A stretch of 64,000 nucleotides of DNA, taken from NCBI RefSeq assembly GCF_025148445.1, contig NZ_CP102270.1:1240001-1304000 (forward strand). Direction: 5' to 3'. The translations under genes were made by a program, and so were the position numbers. Positions within the stretch are counted from its first letter, which is position 1. Each line of letters begins with the position of its first letter. Shown piece by piece: positions 35,090 through 45,705 of the stretch. This DNA is from Eshraghiella crossota (GTDB lineage: Bacteria > Bacillota > Clostridia > Lachnospirales > Lachnospiraceae). The notes under the pieces are model-generated. The model had not been told where the DNA came from. It saw nothing but the letters and a program-made list of their open reading frames with translations, and searched no databases.

Positions 35090-36679
35090 ATGATTAGAAT
35101 TAACCAGATAAAGCTTGATATTGGAACGGATGAAAAAATACTTAATTCTAAAATACAGAAGTTATTACGGTTAAAAAACAGTAGTTTTACTTATTCAATC
35201 GTTAAAAAATCCATTGATGCCAGAAAAAAAGAACATATAATGTATATTTATTCAGTGGATGTAAAGGTAGATGGCATAGACGAGACTGCTTTAGTCAGAA
35301 AACTTAACAATAAAGATATTATTATAAACAAAAACATAAAATATGTGTTTCCACAGATAAAAGATACTCATAAAAATAAAAAAATTGCAATCATCGGTTC
35401 CGGACCAGCCGGACTTTTTTGTGGATTATTACTGGCAAGGGCGGGATTTAAGCCTGTAATCTACGAAAGAGGAGGAAACGTCCACGAAAGAACGGGCATA
35501 GTCAATGCTTTTTTTGAAACAGGAGTACTTGATACGGAAACCAATATCCAGTTTGGTGAAGGCGGTGCAGGTACGTTTTCGGATGGTAAGCTTAATTCCG
35601 TCATAAAGGAAAAAGATGGAAGAATAAGAAAGGTTCTTGAGACTTTTGTGGAGTTTGGTGCAAATCCTGAAATACTTTATGTCAATAAGCCTCACGTTGG
35701 TACGGATGTACTTTCTGTGGTTGTCAGCAACATAAGAAATGAAATAATAAGGCTTGGAGGAACGGTTAATTTTAATTCAAAAGTAACTGATATATATATT
35801 GATACGGGTAAAATTACAGGAATAAGAGTAAATGACGAATATGACGAGGAGTTTAATGCTGTTGTACTGGCTCCCGGACACAGTGCCAGGGATACTTTTG
35901 AGATGCTTCTTAAAAAGGGCGTCGAAATGGAGAAAAAATCATTTGCTGTCGGAATGCGAATAGAGCATAACCAATCATTGATTAATAATTTCGCCTATGG
36001 CAGGGACGATAACGGTTCATTGCCTGTTGCGGATTATAAAGTAACTGCTAAGGCCGGCAATAACAGAGGCGTATATTCTTTTTGCATGTGTCCGGGAGGA
36101 TATGTTGTTAATGCCTCTTCGGAAAAAGATATGACATGTGTAAATGGCATGAGTTACTCAAAACGTGACGGTATAAATGCCAACAGTGCAATCGTAGTGA
36201 CGGTTAATCCGGAAGATTTTGGGGAAAACGGAGTATTATCAGGTATGTACTTCCAAAGGAAGCTTGAACATAATGCTTATTTACAGGGAAAAGGCAGTGT
36301 ACCATACCAGCTTAACGAAGATTTTATTAAAGGAAAAGCAACTTCAGGTTACGGTTCTGTAAAACCTCAGATACTCGGTAAAAAGACAGGTGCAGACCTG
36401 CGGGAAGTATTTCCTGAGTTTATTTGTGAATCAATTATTGACGGAATGAAATCTTTTGATAAAATAATACATGGATTTAATATGGGGGATGCAGTTTTTT
36501 CAGGTGTTGAAAGCAGAACCTCATCCCCTGTAAGAATTATTAGAAATGAAATGTTTGAAAGTATATCCGTGAAGGGCCTTTACCCGTGTGGTGAAGGTGC
36601 AGGATACGCAGGTGGAATAACAAGTGCCGCTGTTGACGGAATAAAAGTAGCGGAAGCCGTTGCTTTATCAGAAGAATAA
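35090..36679 (+). CDS. FAD-dependent dehydrogenase, COG2509-type
   Basis: 529 residues from ATG 35090, just after the previous stop; an in-frame start at 34985 would lie inside the previous gene and is rejected. A small N-terminal domain of about 90 residues precedes an FAD-binding domain with IIGSGPAGLFCGLLLARAGFKP and the motif NIQFGEGGAGTFSDGKL, diagnostic of this family. The end has YPCGEGAGYAGGITSAAVDG. Substrate unknown. Adjacent and perhaps functionally tied to the BaiN-type flavoprotein. Confidence 0.9.
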   Translation: MIRINQIKLDIGTDEKILNSKIQKLLRLKNSSFTYSIVKKSIDARKKEHIMYIYSVDVKVDGIDETALVRKLNNKDIIINKNIKYVFPQIKDTHKNKKIAIIGSGPAGLFCGLLLARAGFKPVIYERGGNVHERTGIVNAFFETGVLDTETNIQFGEGGAGTFSDGKLNSVIKEKDGRIRKVLETFVEFGANPEILYVNKPHVGTDVLSVVVSNIRNEIIRLGGTVNFNSKVTDIYIDTGKITGIRVNDEYDEEFNAVVLAPGHSARDTFEMLLKKGVEMEKKSFAVGMRIEHNQSLINNFAYGRDDNGSLPVADYKVTAKAGNNRGVYSFCMCPGGYVVNASSEKDMTCVNGMSYSKRDGINANSAIVVTVNPEDFGENGVLSGMYFQRKLEHNAYLQGKGSVPYQLNEDFIKGKATSGYGSVKPQILGKKTGADLREVFPEFICESIIDGMKSFDKIIHGFNMGDAVFSGVESRTSSPVRIIRNEMFESISVKGLYPCGEGAGYAGGITSAAVDGIKVAEAVALSEE

Positions 36680-36694
36680 AAAGAAGGTCATAAT

Positions 36695-37522
36695 ATGAAC
36701 TATAGAGAATTAATTAAAGATAAGAAGAAAATAGTTGTTAAGATAGGTTCATCATCAATTACCCATGAAAGTACTGGCAATATTAATTACAGAAAGCTTG
36801 AAAAACTTGTAAGAATACTTTGTGATATCAAAAATCAAGGTAAGGATGTAGTGCTTGTATCATCAGGCGCCATAGCCGTAGGAAGACAGACGGTAGGAAT
36901 AAAGAGAAGCAATGTTTTAGCGGAAAAACAGGCTTGTGCCGCCATCGGACAATGCCGGCTCATGATGACATACCAGAAACTTTTTTCAGAATATAATCAG
37001 GTTGCTGCACAGGTTCTGCTTACAAAGTATACCATGCAGAATCATGAAAGCGTTGTTAATGCAAAAAATACTTTTGAAGAACTTTTTAAGTTAGATGCAA
37101 TCCCTGTTGTTAATGAAAATGACACGGTATCTACTTATGAAATAGAATTTGGCGATAACGATAAGCTGTCGGCACTTGTAAGTGCACTTATAGGTGCGGA
37201 TTTGCTTATTCTTTTATCGGATATAGACGGACTTTACACAGATGACCCTAATGTCAATCCTGATGCGGAATTTATCGAACTTGTTCCTCATATTACCGAT
37301 GAATTAAGGGCAATGGGTAAAGGCTCGGCAAGTGCTGTGGGAACCGGCGGTATGGCAGCCAAAATAGATGCTGCAATCATAGCCACGGAAGCAGGGGCTG
37401 ATATGATAATAGCCAACAGTAAAGAGGTTGATATTATTTCATCAATTTTAAATGGTGATAATATCGGAACACTGTTTCTTGCCAATAAAGCCGATAATTT
37501 TGACCTCGCCGATTATTTATAG
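36695..37522 (+). CDS. proB: Glutamate 5-kinase, short form without PUA domain
   Basis: 275 residues; the amino-acid-kinase domain is complete (VVKIGSSSI, SSGAIAVG, NENDTVST, FGDNDKLSALVA-type loop, GTGGMAAKI), but the C-terminal PUA domain of the roughly 367-residue E. coli enzyme is missing. Phosphorylates glutamate in proline synthesis. An AGAAGGTC site precedes ATG 36695. proA, the next enzyme, is 1.1 kb downstream, after dCMP deaminase and 5-formyl-THF cyclo-ligase genes. Confidence 0.95.
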   Translation: MNYRELIKDKKKIVVKIGSSSITHESTGNINYRKLEKLVRILCDIKNQGKDVVLVSSGAIAVGRQTVGIKRSNVLAEKQACAAIGQCRLMMTYQKLFSEYNQVAAQVLLTKYTMQNHESVVNAKNTFEELFKLDAIPVVNENDTVSTYEIEFGDNDKLSALVSALIGADLLILLSDIDGLYTDDPNVNPDAEFIELVPHITDELRAMGKGSASAVGTGGMAAKIDAAIIATEAGADMIIANSKEVDIISSILNGDNIGTLFLANKADNFDLADYL

Positions 37523-37537
37523 AAAAGAGGAAGAGAT

Positions 37538-38026
37538 ATGGACAGACTTGATAAATATAACTATTATCTGGACATTGCGGAATCTGTTTCAAAAAGAGGC
37601 ACTTGTTTAAGAAAACGTTACGGAGCCGTAATTGTCAAAAATGATGAGATAATATCCACAGGTTATGTGGGAGCACCGCGAGGCAGAAAAAACTGTTCCG
37701 ACCTTGGTTATTGTATTCGCAACAAATTGAATATTCCAAGAGGTGAAAGGTACGAACTTTGCAGAAGTGTCCACGCGGAAGCCAATGCCATAATAAGCGC
37801 TTCAAGAGATAAGATGATTGACAGTACTCTTTTTCTTGTAGGTATTGAACTATCGGACAATACCTATGTAAAGAATGCCTGTTGTTGTTCAATGTGTAAA
37901 AGAACAATAATCAATGCAGGTATTAAAACAGTAGTTATAAGAGATGATGAAAAAAACTACAGGAAAATTGATGTGAATGACTGGATAACAGATGATGAAT
38001 CAATTATGGGAGAGTTCGGATATTAG
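37538..38026 (+). CDS. Deoxycytidylate (dCMP) deaminase family protein
   Basis: 162 residues. Converts dCMP to dUMP for dTTP synthesis. The zinc motif is His79-Ala-Glu81 and Cys117-x-x-Cys120. The Pro that normally precedes the first Cys of the second motif is Cys116 here, in a run of three cysteines. The N-terminal RGTCLRKRYGAVIVKND is typical of dCMP deaminases, and CSDLGYC is an extra cysteine pair that may bind a second metal, as in phage T4 enzyme. It lies inside the proline operon, 15 bp after proB. Confidence 0.88.
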   Translation: MDRLDKYNYYLDIAESVSKRGTCLRKRYGAVIVKNDEIISTGYVGAPRGRKNCSDLGYCIRNKLNIPRGERYELCRSVHAEANAIISASRDKMIDSTLFLVGIELSDNTYVKNACCCSMCKRTIINAGIKTVVIRDDEKNYRKIDVNDWITDDESIMGEFGY

Positions 38027-38028
38027 TA

Positions 38029-38586
38029 ATGGATAAAAAGACAGTAAGAAGCAATATAAAAAAAGCAAGAGACAGTATGACATCCAAAGAAGTATGTGAT
38101 AAAAGCAGGCTTATAACGGAAAACATCCTTAAAATACTGGAAAAAGAAGAATCCAGGTATATTTTTCTTTACAGAAGCATAAATAACGAAGTTAATACAT
38201 CTTTATTGTGGGATTGTCTGAAAGAAACAGATAAGATAATATCATTTCCGCGGGTAAAAGGAGATGAGATGGAATTTTACCGTGTCTTAAAAGGAGAAAG
38301 CCTGAAAAAAGGTTATATGGGAATAGAAGAACCAGGTCCTGTTAAGGAAAATCTTATTGATACAGATGACGGAATAATAATAGTTCCGGGAGTTGCATTT
38401 GATATAAATGGCAACAGAACGGGATACGGAAAGGGATATTATGACAGATATCTTAGCAAACACAGTAATCTTATAAAAATCGGAGCAGCATTTTCACTGC
38501 AGGTAGTTGATAGTATTGATGCCGATGAATTTGATATTCCACTTGATTACATTGTAACAGAAAACAATATATATATATGCAGATAA
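38029..38586 (+). CDS. 5-formyltetrahydrofolate cyclo-ligase
   Basis: 185 residues. Converts 5-formyl-THF back to 5,10-methenyl-THF with ATP. The C-terminal motif [11 protein letters not shown] and an IIVPGVAFD strand are diagnostic, and the N-terminal basic [13 protein letters not shown] matches the family. ATG 38029 is 2 bp past the previous stop with no clear ribosome site, so translation is likely coupled. Its folate role fits next to the dCMP deaminase (thymidylate supply). Confidence 0.92.
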   Translation: MDKKTVRSNIKKARDSMTSKEVCDKSRLITENILKILEKEESRYIFLYRSINNEVNTSLLWDCLKETDKIISFPRVKGDEMEFYRVLKGESLKKGYMGIEEPGPVKENLIDTDDGIIIVPGVAFDINGNRTGYGKGYYDRYLSKHSNLIKIGAAFSLQVVDSIDADEFDIPLDYIVTENNIYICR

Positions 38587-38596
38587 AGGAGACAAA

Positions 38597-39844
38597 ATGA
38601 ACGAACTTGAAATAATGGGCAGGCTTGCTGCAGATGCAAAGCATGTAACGGCAGGATTAAAAATCAACGAAAAGAATAACGCACTGTTAAAAATAGCTGA
38701 TTTGATTGTTGAAAGAACAGATTATATCATTGAAGAAAATAAAAAAGATATGGAAATAGGCAAATCCGCAGGTATGAAAGAAAGCCTTCTTGACAGACTT
38801 AAGCTTACCCCTGACAGAATCAAGGGAATGGCTGAAGGCGTAAGACAGGTTGCTGCACTTGAGGACCCTGTGGGAGAGGTTATTTCCATGTGGGAAAGAC
38901 CAAACGGTCTTAAAATAGGTAAAAAAAGAGTTCCTATAGGTGTTATAGGAATAATATACGAATCAAGACCAAATGTAACGCTTGATGCATTTTCGCTTTG
39001 CTTTAAATCAGGTAATACGGTTATTTTAAAGGGCGGAAGTGATGCTATTAATTCCAATAAGGCCATCGTAAGCGTAATCAAAGAAGGACTTACAGCATGT
39101 GATATATCGGAATACTGCATACAGCTTATTGAAAGCACTGACAGGGCGGTTACAACCGAATTTATGCACCTTAACGGATATGTAGATGTTCTTATACCAA
39201 GGGGCGGTGCCGGTCTTATAAGGTCTGTAGTCGAAAATGCTACAATACCTGTAATTGAGACAGGAACAGGCAACTGTCATATATTTGTGGATGAAAGTGC
39301 TGATTTTGATATGGCACTTGATATAATAGTTAATGCCAAAACACAAAGAACGGGCGTGTGCAATGCTTGTGAATCACTTATTGTCCACAAAAATATTGCG
39401 GATAAGTTTGTACCTGCCCTTGCTGAAAGACTTTTCACACACAAAGTTGAAATCCGTGGGGATGAGAGAAGCAGGGTAATTGTTCCTGACATTAAAGCCG
39501 CAACAGAAGAAGATTACGGAAAAGAATATCTTGATCTTATTGTGTCCCTTGTTGTTGTGGATTCTGTAGATGATGCCATAAAGCATATCAACAAGTACAA
39601 TACGGGACATTCCGAAGCAATTATTACCAATGATTACAATAATTCACAGAAATTTCTTGATGAGGTTGATGCTGCAGCAGTATATGTTAATGCCTCTACA
39701 AGATTTACGGATGGATTTGAATTCGGCTTTGGTGCTGAAATAGGAATAAGTACACAGAAGCTTCATGCAAGAGGACCTATGGGACTTAAGGAACTGACTT
39801 CTACCAAATATATCATTTATGGCAATGGTCAGATCAGAAAATAA
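38597..39844 (+). CDS. proA: Gamma-glutamyl phosphate reductase
   Basis: 415 residues. NADPH-dependent second step of proline synthesis. Aldehyde-dehydrogenase-like, with the catalytic Cys in [12 protein letters not shown], plus [19 protein letters not shown] and the C-terminal [29 protein letters not shown] lies before ATG 38597. The enzyme works directly after ProB. Confidence 0.97.
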   Translation: MNELEIMGRLAADAKHVTAGLKINEKNNALLKIADLIVERTDYIIEENKKDMEIGKSAGMKESLLDRLKLTPDRIKGMAEGVRQVAALEDPVGEVISMWERPNGLKIGKKRVPIGVIGIIYESRPNVTLDAFSLCFKSGNTVILKGGSDAINSNKAIVSVIKEGLTACDISEYCIQLIESTDRAVTTEFMHLNGYVDVLIPRGGAGLIRSVVENATIPVIETGTGNCHIFVDESADFDMALDIIVNAKTQRTGVCNACESLIVHKNIADKFVPALAERLFTHKVEIRGDERSRVIVPDIKAATEEDYGKEYLDLIVSLVVVDSVDDAIKHINKYNTGHSEAIITNDYNNSQKFLDEVDAAAVYVNASTRFTDGFEFGFGAEIGISTQKLHARGPMGLKELTSTKYIIYGNGQIRK

Positions 39845-39864
39845 AATACAGAGAAAGGTTATTT

Positions 39865-41286
39865 ATGGGCCAGTTAAATACAATCGTTCCTGAGAAGGAA
39901 CCTGAAAGACAGTATTATTTTATAGAGCTGCTTAAAGATGAAATTAAGAAAAAAGCAGAAAAAAAAGGCGGAAGCCTTACCTATCACATCCAGACTTTCG
40001 GATGCCAGATGAATGCAAGGGATTCTGAAAAACTTGCGGGTATATTGGAAGCAGCGGGTTTTGTCCACACAGACAATGAAGAAGCTGATTTTGTTATATA
40101 TAACACCTGCTCTGTAAGGGAAAATGCCAACAACAGATTATATGGACATCTTGGAAGAATGAAAGTTGTCAAGAAAAATAATCCGGATATGCTTATTGCA
40201 ATATGCGGCTGTATGATGCAGGAGCCTGACGAGATAGAAAAAATCAAAACAAAATACAAATTTATCGATATTGTATTTGGTACACACAATATTTTTAAAT
40301 TTGCAGAGCTTGTACACACGAAACTTAACTCAGAGGGAATGATTATTGATATCTGGAAAGACACCAACCAGATTGTTGAGGATTTACCGGATGTAAGGAA
40401 ATATACATTTAAATCCGGCGTGAACATAATGTACGGATGCAATAATTTCTGCAGTTATTGTATCGTTCCTTATGTCAGAGGAAGGGAAAGAAGCCGTGAG
40501 CCTAAGGATATTATCAGGGAAGTTGAACGTTTTGTTAAAGAGGGAGTCAAAGAGGTTATGCTCCTTGGACAGAATGTTAATTCCTATGGTAAAACTCTTG
40601 AAAATCCAATATCTTTTGCGGAACTTTTAAAAGAAGTAAGCAAGGTTGAGGGACTTGAGAGAATACGTTTTATGACACCTCATCCAAAGGATTTATCTGA
40701 TGAACTTATTGAGACAATGGCAGTCACACCTAAAGTATGCCACCACATACATCTGCCTTTACAATCAGGGAGTTCAAGGATTCTTAAACTTATGAATCGT
40801 CATTATACCAAGGAAAGCTACCTTGAACTTGTTAAGAAGATAAGAAAAAGAATGCCTGATGCAGCTCTTACAACAGATATTATTGTAGGTTTTCCCGGAG
40901 AAACTGAAGAAGATTTTAATGACACAATGGATGTTGTCAGGGAAGCTGAATTTGACAGTGCCTATACTTTTATATATTCAAAGCGTGAGGGAACACCTGC
41001 AGCGTCCATGACTGAGCAGATTCCGGAAGAGGTGACTAAAGAGCGTTTTGACAGACTTTTAAAGCAGGTAGGAGAATCATCTAAAAAAAGATGCGGACTT
41101 GATGTAGGCAAGACACTTAAGGTACTTGTGGAGGAAGTCAACCAGAACCATGAAGGTCTTTTAACCGGACGTCTTGAAAATAATACCCTTGTCCATTTCA
41201 AGGGGAATTCATCACTTGTAGGTACAATATGTGATGTTAAACTGAATGAAAGCAAAGGCTTTTATTATATAGGAGAACTGGTGTAA
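39865..41286 (+). CDS. miaB: tRNA-2-methylthio-N6-isopentenyladenosine synthase MiaB
   Basis: 473 residues. Radical-SAM methylthiotransferase that modifies A37 of tRNAs reading UNN codons. Its N-terminal domain has the three cluster cysteines (FGCQMN, NTCSVRE, CGCMMQ), the radical-SAM CxxxCxxC is in GCNNFCSYCIVPYVRG, and a TRAM domain is at the end. The N terminus is about 30 residues longer than in E. coli. MiaA, the preceding enzyme of the pathway, is encoded 6.3 kb downstream in the same run of genes. Confidence 0.97.
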   Translation: MGQLNTIVPEKEPERQYYFIELLKDEIKKKAEKKGGSLTYHIQTFGCQMNARDSEKLAGILEAAGFVHTDNEEADFVIYNTCSVRENANNRLYGHLGRMKVVKKNNPDMLIAICGCMMQEPDEIEKIKTKYKFIDIVFGTHNIFKFAELVHTKLNSEGMIIDIWKDTNQIVEDLPDVRKYTFKSGVNIMYGCNNFCSYCIVPYVRGRERSREPKDIIREVERFVKEGVKEVMLLGQNVNSYGKTLENPISFAELLKEVSKVEGLERIRFMTPHPKDLSDELIETMAVTPKVCHHIHLPLQSGSSRILKLMNRHYTKESYLELVKKIRKRMPDAALTTDIIVGFPGETEEDFNDTMDVVREAEFDSAYTFIYSKREGTPAASMTEQIPEEVTKERFDRLLKQVGESSKKRCGLDVGKTLKVLVEEVNQNHEGLLTGRLENNTLVHFKGNSSLVGTICDVKLNESKGFYYIGELV

Positions 41287-41321
41287 CAAACCGGTGATAC
41301 AAAGGAAAGAGAAAAAGAATT

Positions 41322-43031
41322 ATGCGAGATTTAAAGCCAAAATTATTTTCGGTAATGAAAAACTACAATAAGGATCAGTTTGTAAAAGATCTGATTTCCG
41401 GAATTATTGTTGCAATTATTGCATTGCCATTATCTATTGCCCTCGCAATAGCTTCGGGAGTAAGTCCTGAACAGGGTATTTACACAGCTATTATAGCAGG
41501 TTTTTTTATTGCATTGTTAGGAGGAAGCAGGGTACAGATTGGAGGACCTACAGCTGCCTTTGTTGTAATAATATGTGGAATAATTGAGAAGTATACATTT
41601 ACAGGTCTTGTTATAGCAACAATACTTGCCGGTATTATGATGATTATTTTCGGACTTATAAGAGCCGGAAACCTCATAAAATACATACCGTATACAATTA
41701 CAACGGGATTTACCGCAGGCATTGCCGTAACACTTGTTGTCGGACAGTTTAAAGATTTTTTCGGAATTAATATAGGTGCTGTTCCATCGGAATTTATAGA
41801 AAAAGTACGAACAATATTTACTAATTTTTCAAAATGGAATTATGTGGCATTTCTTATAGGTCTTCTGGCACTTGTTATCCAGATATTCTGGCCGAAAATT
41901 ATGAATAAGCTGCCTGAAAAACTTAAATATGTCAAAGCAATTCCCGGTTCACTTATTGCAATCATAATCTGCACCGTATTTGTGCAGGCCGGCGGCCTTA
42001 CAGAAGGTGCCAATGCAGTTAAGACAATAGGAAGCTCATATCCGCAGGTGGCAGGTTTAAGCGGACTTTCAGCTCTTCCTGAATTTTCAGTGCCAAAGAT
42101 TTCTTTTTCAATGATAAAAGAATTAATAAGCCCGGCATTTACTATTGCAATCCTTGCAAGTATAGAATCACTTTTATCGGCAGTAGTGTCCGATGGTATG
42201 ATTGGAAGCAAACACAAATCCAATGCTGAATTAATTGGACAGGGTGTGGGTAACATTATGTCAGCACTTTTTGGAGGTATACCTGCAACGGGAGCTATTG
42301 CAAGAACTGCAGCTAATGTAAAAAACGGCGGACGTACACCTATTGCCGGAATTGTCCATTCCATAACACTTCTTATCATACTTGTAGTGCTTATGCCTTA
42401 CGCTTCATTGATACCGATGCCGGTTCTTGGCGCTATACTTATTATTGTAGCTTATAACATGGCAGGTATTCCAAAATGTATAAGATTATGTAAAAAAGCA
42501 CCTAAGAGTGACATTATAGTTTTTGCCGTTACATTTATACTTACGGTATTTTTTGACCTTGTTGTTGCAATTGAAGTAGGACTTATTGTGGCTGCGGCAC
42601 TTTTCCTTAAGAGAATGGTTGAGACTACGGATGTCAAAGGCTGGAAATATATTGATGAGGAAAATGACCCTGATAATATCGGGCTTAAGGTAGTTCCTGA
42701 TAAAACATTTGTATACGAAATCAACGGACCTTTGTTTTTTGCTATGACAGACAAGGTTATGGATATTGTTAAAGATACGTCGGAAGATGTACTTATATTA
42801 AGAATGAGAGCTGTTCCTGCAATAGATGCAAGTGCACTTCATATCTTTTATGAAATACTTGATACCTGTAAGAGAGCCGGAATAACACTTGTATTTTCAC
42901 ATGTCAATGAACAGCCTATGAAGATGCTCCAGAAGGCAGGATTTGATAAAGAAGTTGGAGTTGAAAACTTCTGTCCTAACATAGATACTGCACTTTTACG
43001 TGCAAAAGAAATCGTTTCTGCAAATAAGTAA
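41322..43031 (+). CDS. SulP-family anion transporter with STAS domain
   Basis: 569 residues. About 10-12 membrane helices (roughly 20-430) with family signatures LIVAIIALPLSIALAIASGV-like helix 1 and GGSRVQIGGPTAAFV, then a C-terminal cytoplasmic STAS domain (about 450-560) with LRMRAVPAIDASAL. Members carry sulfate, bicarbonate or other anions; which one is used here cannot be told. An AAAGGAAAGAG site precedes ATG 41322. mutS follows after 19 bp. Confidence 0.93.
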   Translation: MRDLKPKLFSVMKNYNKDQFVKDLISGIIVAIIALPLSIALAIASGVSPEQGIYTAIIAGFFIALLGGSRVQIGGPTAAFVVIICGIIEKYTFTGLVIATILAGIMMIIFGLIRAGNLIKYIPYTITTGFTAGIAVTLVVGQFKDFFGINIGAVPSEFIEKVRTIFTNFSKWNYVAFLIGLLALVIQIFWPKIMNKLPEKLKYVKAIPGSLIAIIICTVFVQAGGLTEGANAVKTIGSSYPQVAGLSGLSALPEFSVPKISFSMIKELISPAFTIAILASIESLLSAVVSDGMIGSKHKSNAELIGQGVGNIMSALFGGIPATGAIARTAANVKNGGRTPIAGIVHSITLLIILVVLMPYASLIPMPVLGAILIIVAYNMAGIPKCIRLCKKAPKSDIIVFAVTFILTVFFDLVVAIEVGLIVAAALFLKRMVETTDVKGWKYIDEENDPDNIGLKVVPDKTFVYEINGPLFFAMTDKVMDIVKDTSEDVLILRMRAVPAIDASALHIFYEILDTCKRAGITLVFSHVNEQPMKMLQKAGFDKEVGVENFCPNIDTALLRAKEIVSANK

Positions 43032-43050
43032 TTACGAAAGCGTGGTAAAG

Positions 43051-45702
43051 ATGGCTGAATATTCACCAATGATGCAAAAATATCTTGAAACGAAAAAAGA
43101 ATATGAAGACTGTGTGCTTTTTTACAGACTGGGTGATTTTTATGAGATGTTTTTTGATGATGCAATAAATGTATCAAGAGAACTTGAACTGACACTTACG
43201 GGTAAGGACTGCGGACAGGAAGAAAGGGCACCTATGTGTGGAATTCCTTATCATGCCGCAGATTCATATATTAACAGGCTTGTAGAAAAAGGCTATAAAG
43301 TTGCTATATGCGAACAGGTGGAAGACCCTAAAACAGCTAAGGGTCTGGTAAAAAGAGAAGTAATTAAAGTTGTTACACCGGGAACTAATTTTAACCCGAT
43401 GGCACTTGATGAGACTAAAAATAATTACATCATGTGTGTTGCATATATGCCTGATTCCATTGGACTTGCAACATCTGATATTACTACCGGTGAATTTCTG
43501 ATTACAGAAGTATCCTCAGAAAGGGAACTGATAGACGAAATCAACAAGTTTACACCATCAGAGATACTTTTTAATGAAGCATTTACAATCAGCGGAATTA
43601 ATATATCTGATTTAAAGGACAGACTTTCTTTTGCAGAGTCTGTCCTTGAGCCATGGTATTTTGACGATAAAAATGATGAAGATATTATACTAAGACATTT
43701 TAATGTGGCAACACTTGATGGGCTTGGAATAAGTGATTACAAGACGGCAGTTGTCGCTGCCGGGGCTCTTTTAAATTATCTTTATGAAACGCAGAAAAAT
43801 TCATTGCCCCACCTTACGAGAATTACACCTTATGCCACAGGAAGGTATATGATTATTGACAGCTCCACAAGAAGAAATCTTGAACTTGTGGAAACTATGC
43901 GTGAAAAGCAGAAAAAGGGGTCATTGCTCTGGGTTCTCGATAAAACCAAAACAGCCATGGGTGCCAGGCTTTTAAGAAATATGATAGAACAACCTCTATT
44001 AATAAAAGATGATATTGTTGCAAGACAGAAAGCCGTTACAGAATTTATTAATAACTATGTGGATTGCGCAGAACTCAGGGAATACCTTAATCCGGTATAT
44101 GACCTTGAAAGACTTGTAGGCAGAATAAGCACAAAATCCGCATCTCCAAGAGATTTGATTGCATTCAAGGGTTCTATTGCCATGCTTCCTCCGATAAAAA
44201 AACTGCTGGCATCCTTTAAAAGCAGCCTGATTAAATCAATTTATGAAGAGCTTGATGTCCTTGAGGATATATGCAGCCTGATTGAAGCTTCAATTGTTGA
44301 TGAGCCTCCAATTGCAATTAAAGACGGAGGTCTTATAAAAGAAGGTTACAATGAGGAAATAGACAGACTGCGTCATGCAAAGACAGACGGCAAGCAGTGG
44401 CTTTTAAACCTCGAAGCAAGTGAAAAAGAAAGAACGGGAATCAAGAACCTTAAGATAAAATACAACAAAGTATTCGGATATTATTTTGAAGTAACAAACA
44501 GCTTTAAAAATATGGTTCCCGATGATTATATAAGAAAACAGACTTTAACCAATGCGGAACGTTTCACAACTTTGAAACTTAAAGAACTGGAAGAAGTGAT
44601 TTTAAGTGCGGAAGATAAATTGTTTTCTCTTGAATATGACTTATTTACTGAAGTCAGGGACAGAATCGCAGGCGAGGTTTTAAGAATCCAGACAACCGCA
44701 AAAGCGGTAGCTAAGGCAGATGTTTTCTCAAATCTTGCGATTGTTGCCATGCAGAATAATTATGTATGCCCCACAATCAATGAAAAAGGCCTTATAGAGA
44801 TTGAAGGCGGAAGACATCCTGTCGTAGAAAAAATGATAAGCAATGGTCTTTTCGTTGAAAATGATACAATTCTTGACAATCATAAGAACAGGATATCCAT
44901 AATTACGGGACCTAATATGGCAGGTAAGTCAACTTATATGAGACAGACGGCACTTATTGTACTTATGGCACAGATAGGTTCGTATATACCTGCCACAAAA
45001 GCCAACATAGGAATTGTGGACAGGATTTTTACGAGAGTAGGTGCTTCCGATGACCTTGCAAGCGGACAGAGTACATTTATGGTTGAAATGACGGAGGTTG
45101 CTAATATCTTAAGAAATGCAACTTCTGACAGTCTGCTTATCCTGGACGAGATAGGAAGAGGAACCAGCACCTTTGACGGACTTTCCATTGCATGGGCAGT
45201 TGTGGAGCATATAAGTAATCCGAAGTTACTTGGTGCCAAGACTCTTTTTGCAACACATTACCATGAACTTACCGAGCTTGAAGGACAAATGGAATCTGTT
45301 AATAATTATTGCATTGCGGTAAAAGAACAGGGTGATGATATTATTTTCCTGAGAAAAATTGTAAAAGGCGGAGCAGACAAGAGCTATGGTATACAGGTTG
45401 CAAAACTTGCAGGTGTTCCTTCATCCGTAATTGAAAGAGCCAAGGAAATTGTTGCGGAACTTGCGGATAATGACATATCAGCTAAGGCAAAGGAAATTGC
45501 AAGGCTTGGAATTTCAAAAGAAGCCTTGAAAATTCCTGATTCCGTGGGAAAAGACAAATATGTTCAGATGTCTTTGTTTGATGCAGTAAATAATGATGAT
45601 ATTATTGATGAAATCAAAGACCTTGAATTAACTAAGATGACACCTATAGATGCGCTAAATACATTATTCAGGATTCAGGACAAAATAAAGAACAGGTGGT
45701 AA
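43051..45702 (+). CDS. mutS: DNA mismatch repair protein MutS
   Basis: 883 residues from ATG 43051; longer in-frame starts lie inside the SulP gene and are unlikely. Residues MAEYSPMMQKYLETK and FYRLGDFYEMFFDDA form the mismatch-binding domain with its Phe-x-Glu motif. The ATPase has GPNMAGKSTYMRQ and DEIGRGTSTFDG. The C terminus carries the usual MutS tetramer helix region. It is followed 3 bp later by mutL and then miaA, a classic operon. Confidence 0.97.
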   Translation: MAEYSPMMQKYLETKKEYEDCVLFYRLGDFYEMFFDDAINVSRELELTLTGKDCGQEERAPMCGIPYHAADSYINRLVEKGYKVAICEQVEDPKTAKGLVKREVIKVVTPGTNFNPMALDETKNNYIMCVAYMPDSIGLATSDITTGEFLITEVSSERELIDEINKFTPSEILFNEAFTISGINISDLKDRLSFAESVLEPWYFDDKNDEDIILRHFNVATLDGLGISDYKTAVVAAGALLNYLYETQKNSLPHLTRITPYATGRYMIIDSSTRRNLELVETMREKQKKGSLLWVLDKTKTAMGARLLRNMIEQPLLIKDDIVARQKAVTEFINNYVDCAELREYLNPVYDLERLVGRISTKSASPRDLIAFKGSIAMLPPIKKLLASFKSSLIKSIYEELDVLEDICSLIEASIVDEPPIAIKDGGLIKEGYNEEIDRLRHAKTDGKQWLLNLEASEKERTGIKNLKIKYNKVFGYYFEVTNSFKNMVPDDYIRKQTLTNAERFTTLKLKELEEVILSAEDKLFSLEYDLFTEVRDRIAGEVLRIQTTAKAVAKADVFSNLAIVAMQNNYVCPTINEKGLIEIEGGRHPVVEKMISNGLFVENDTILDNHKNRISIITGPNMAGKSTYMRQTALIVLMAQIGSYIPATKANIGIVDRIFTRVGASDDLASGQSTFMVEMTEVANILRNATSDSLLILDEIGRGTSTFDGLSIAWAVVEHISNPKLLGAKTLFATHYHELTELEGQMESVNNYCIAVKEQGDDIIFLRKIVKGGADKSYGIQVAKLAGVPSSVIERAKEIVAELADNDISAKAKEIARLGISKEALKIPDSVGKDKYVQMSLFDAVNNDDIIDEIKDLELTKMTPIDALNTLFRIQDKIKNRW

Positions 45703-45705
45703 GCT

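Noticed and set aside
39026-39610. Long minus-strand frames opposite proA and similar ones opposite other core genes
   Set aside because: They are antisense shadows without ribosome sites or recognisable protein features.
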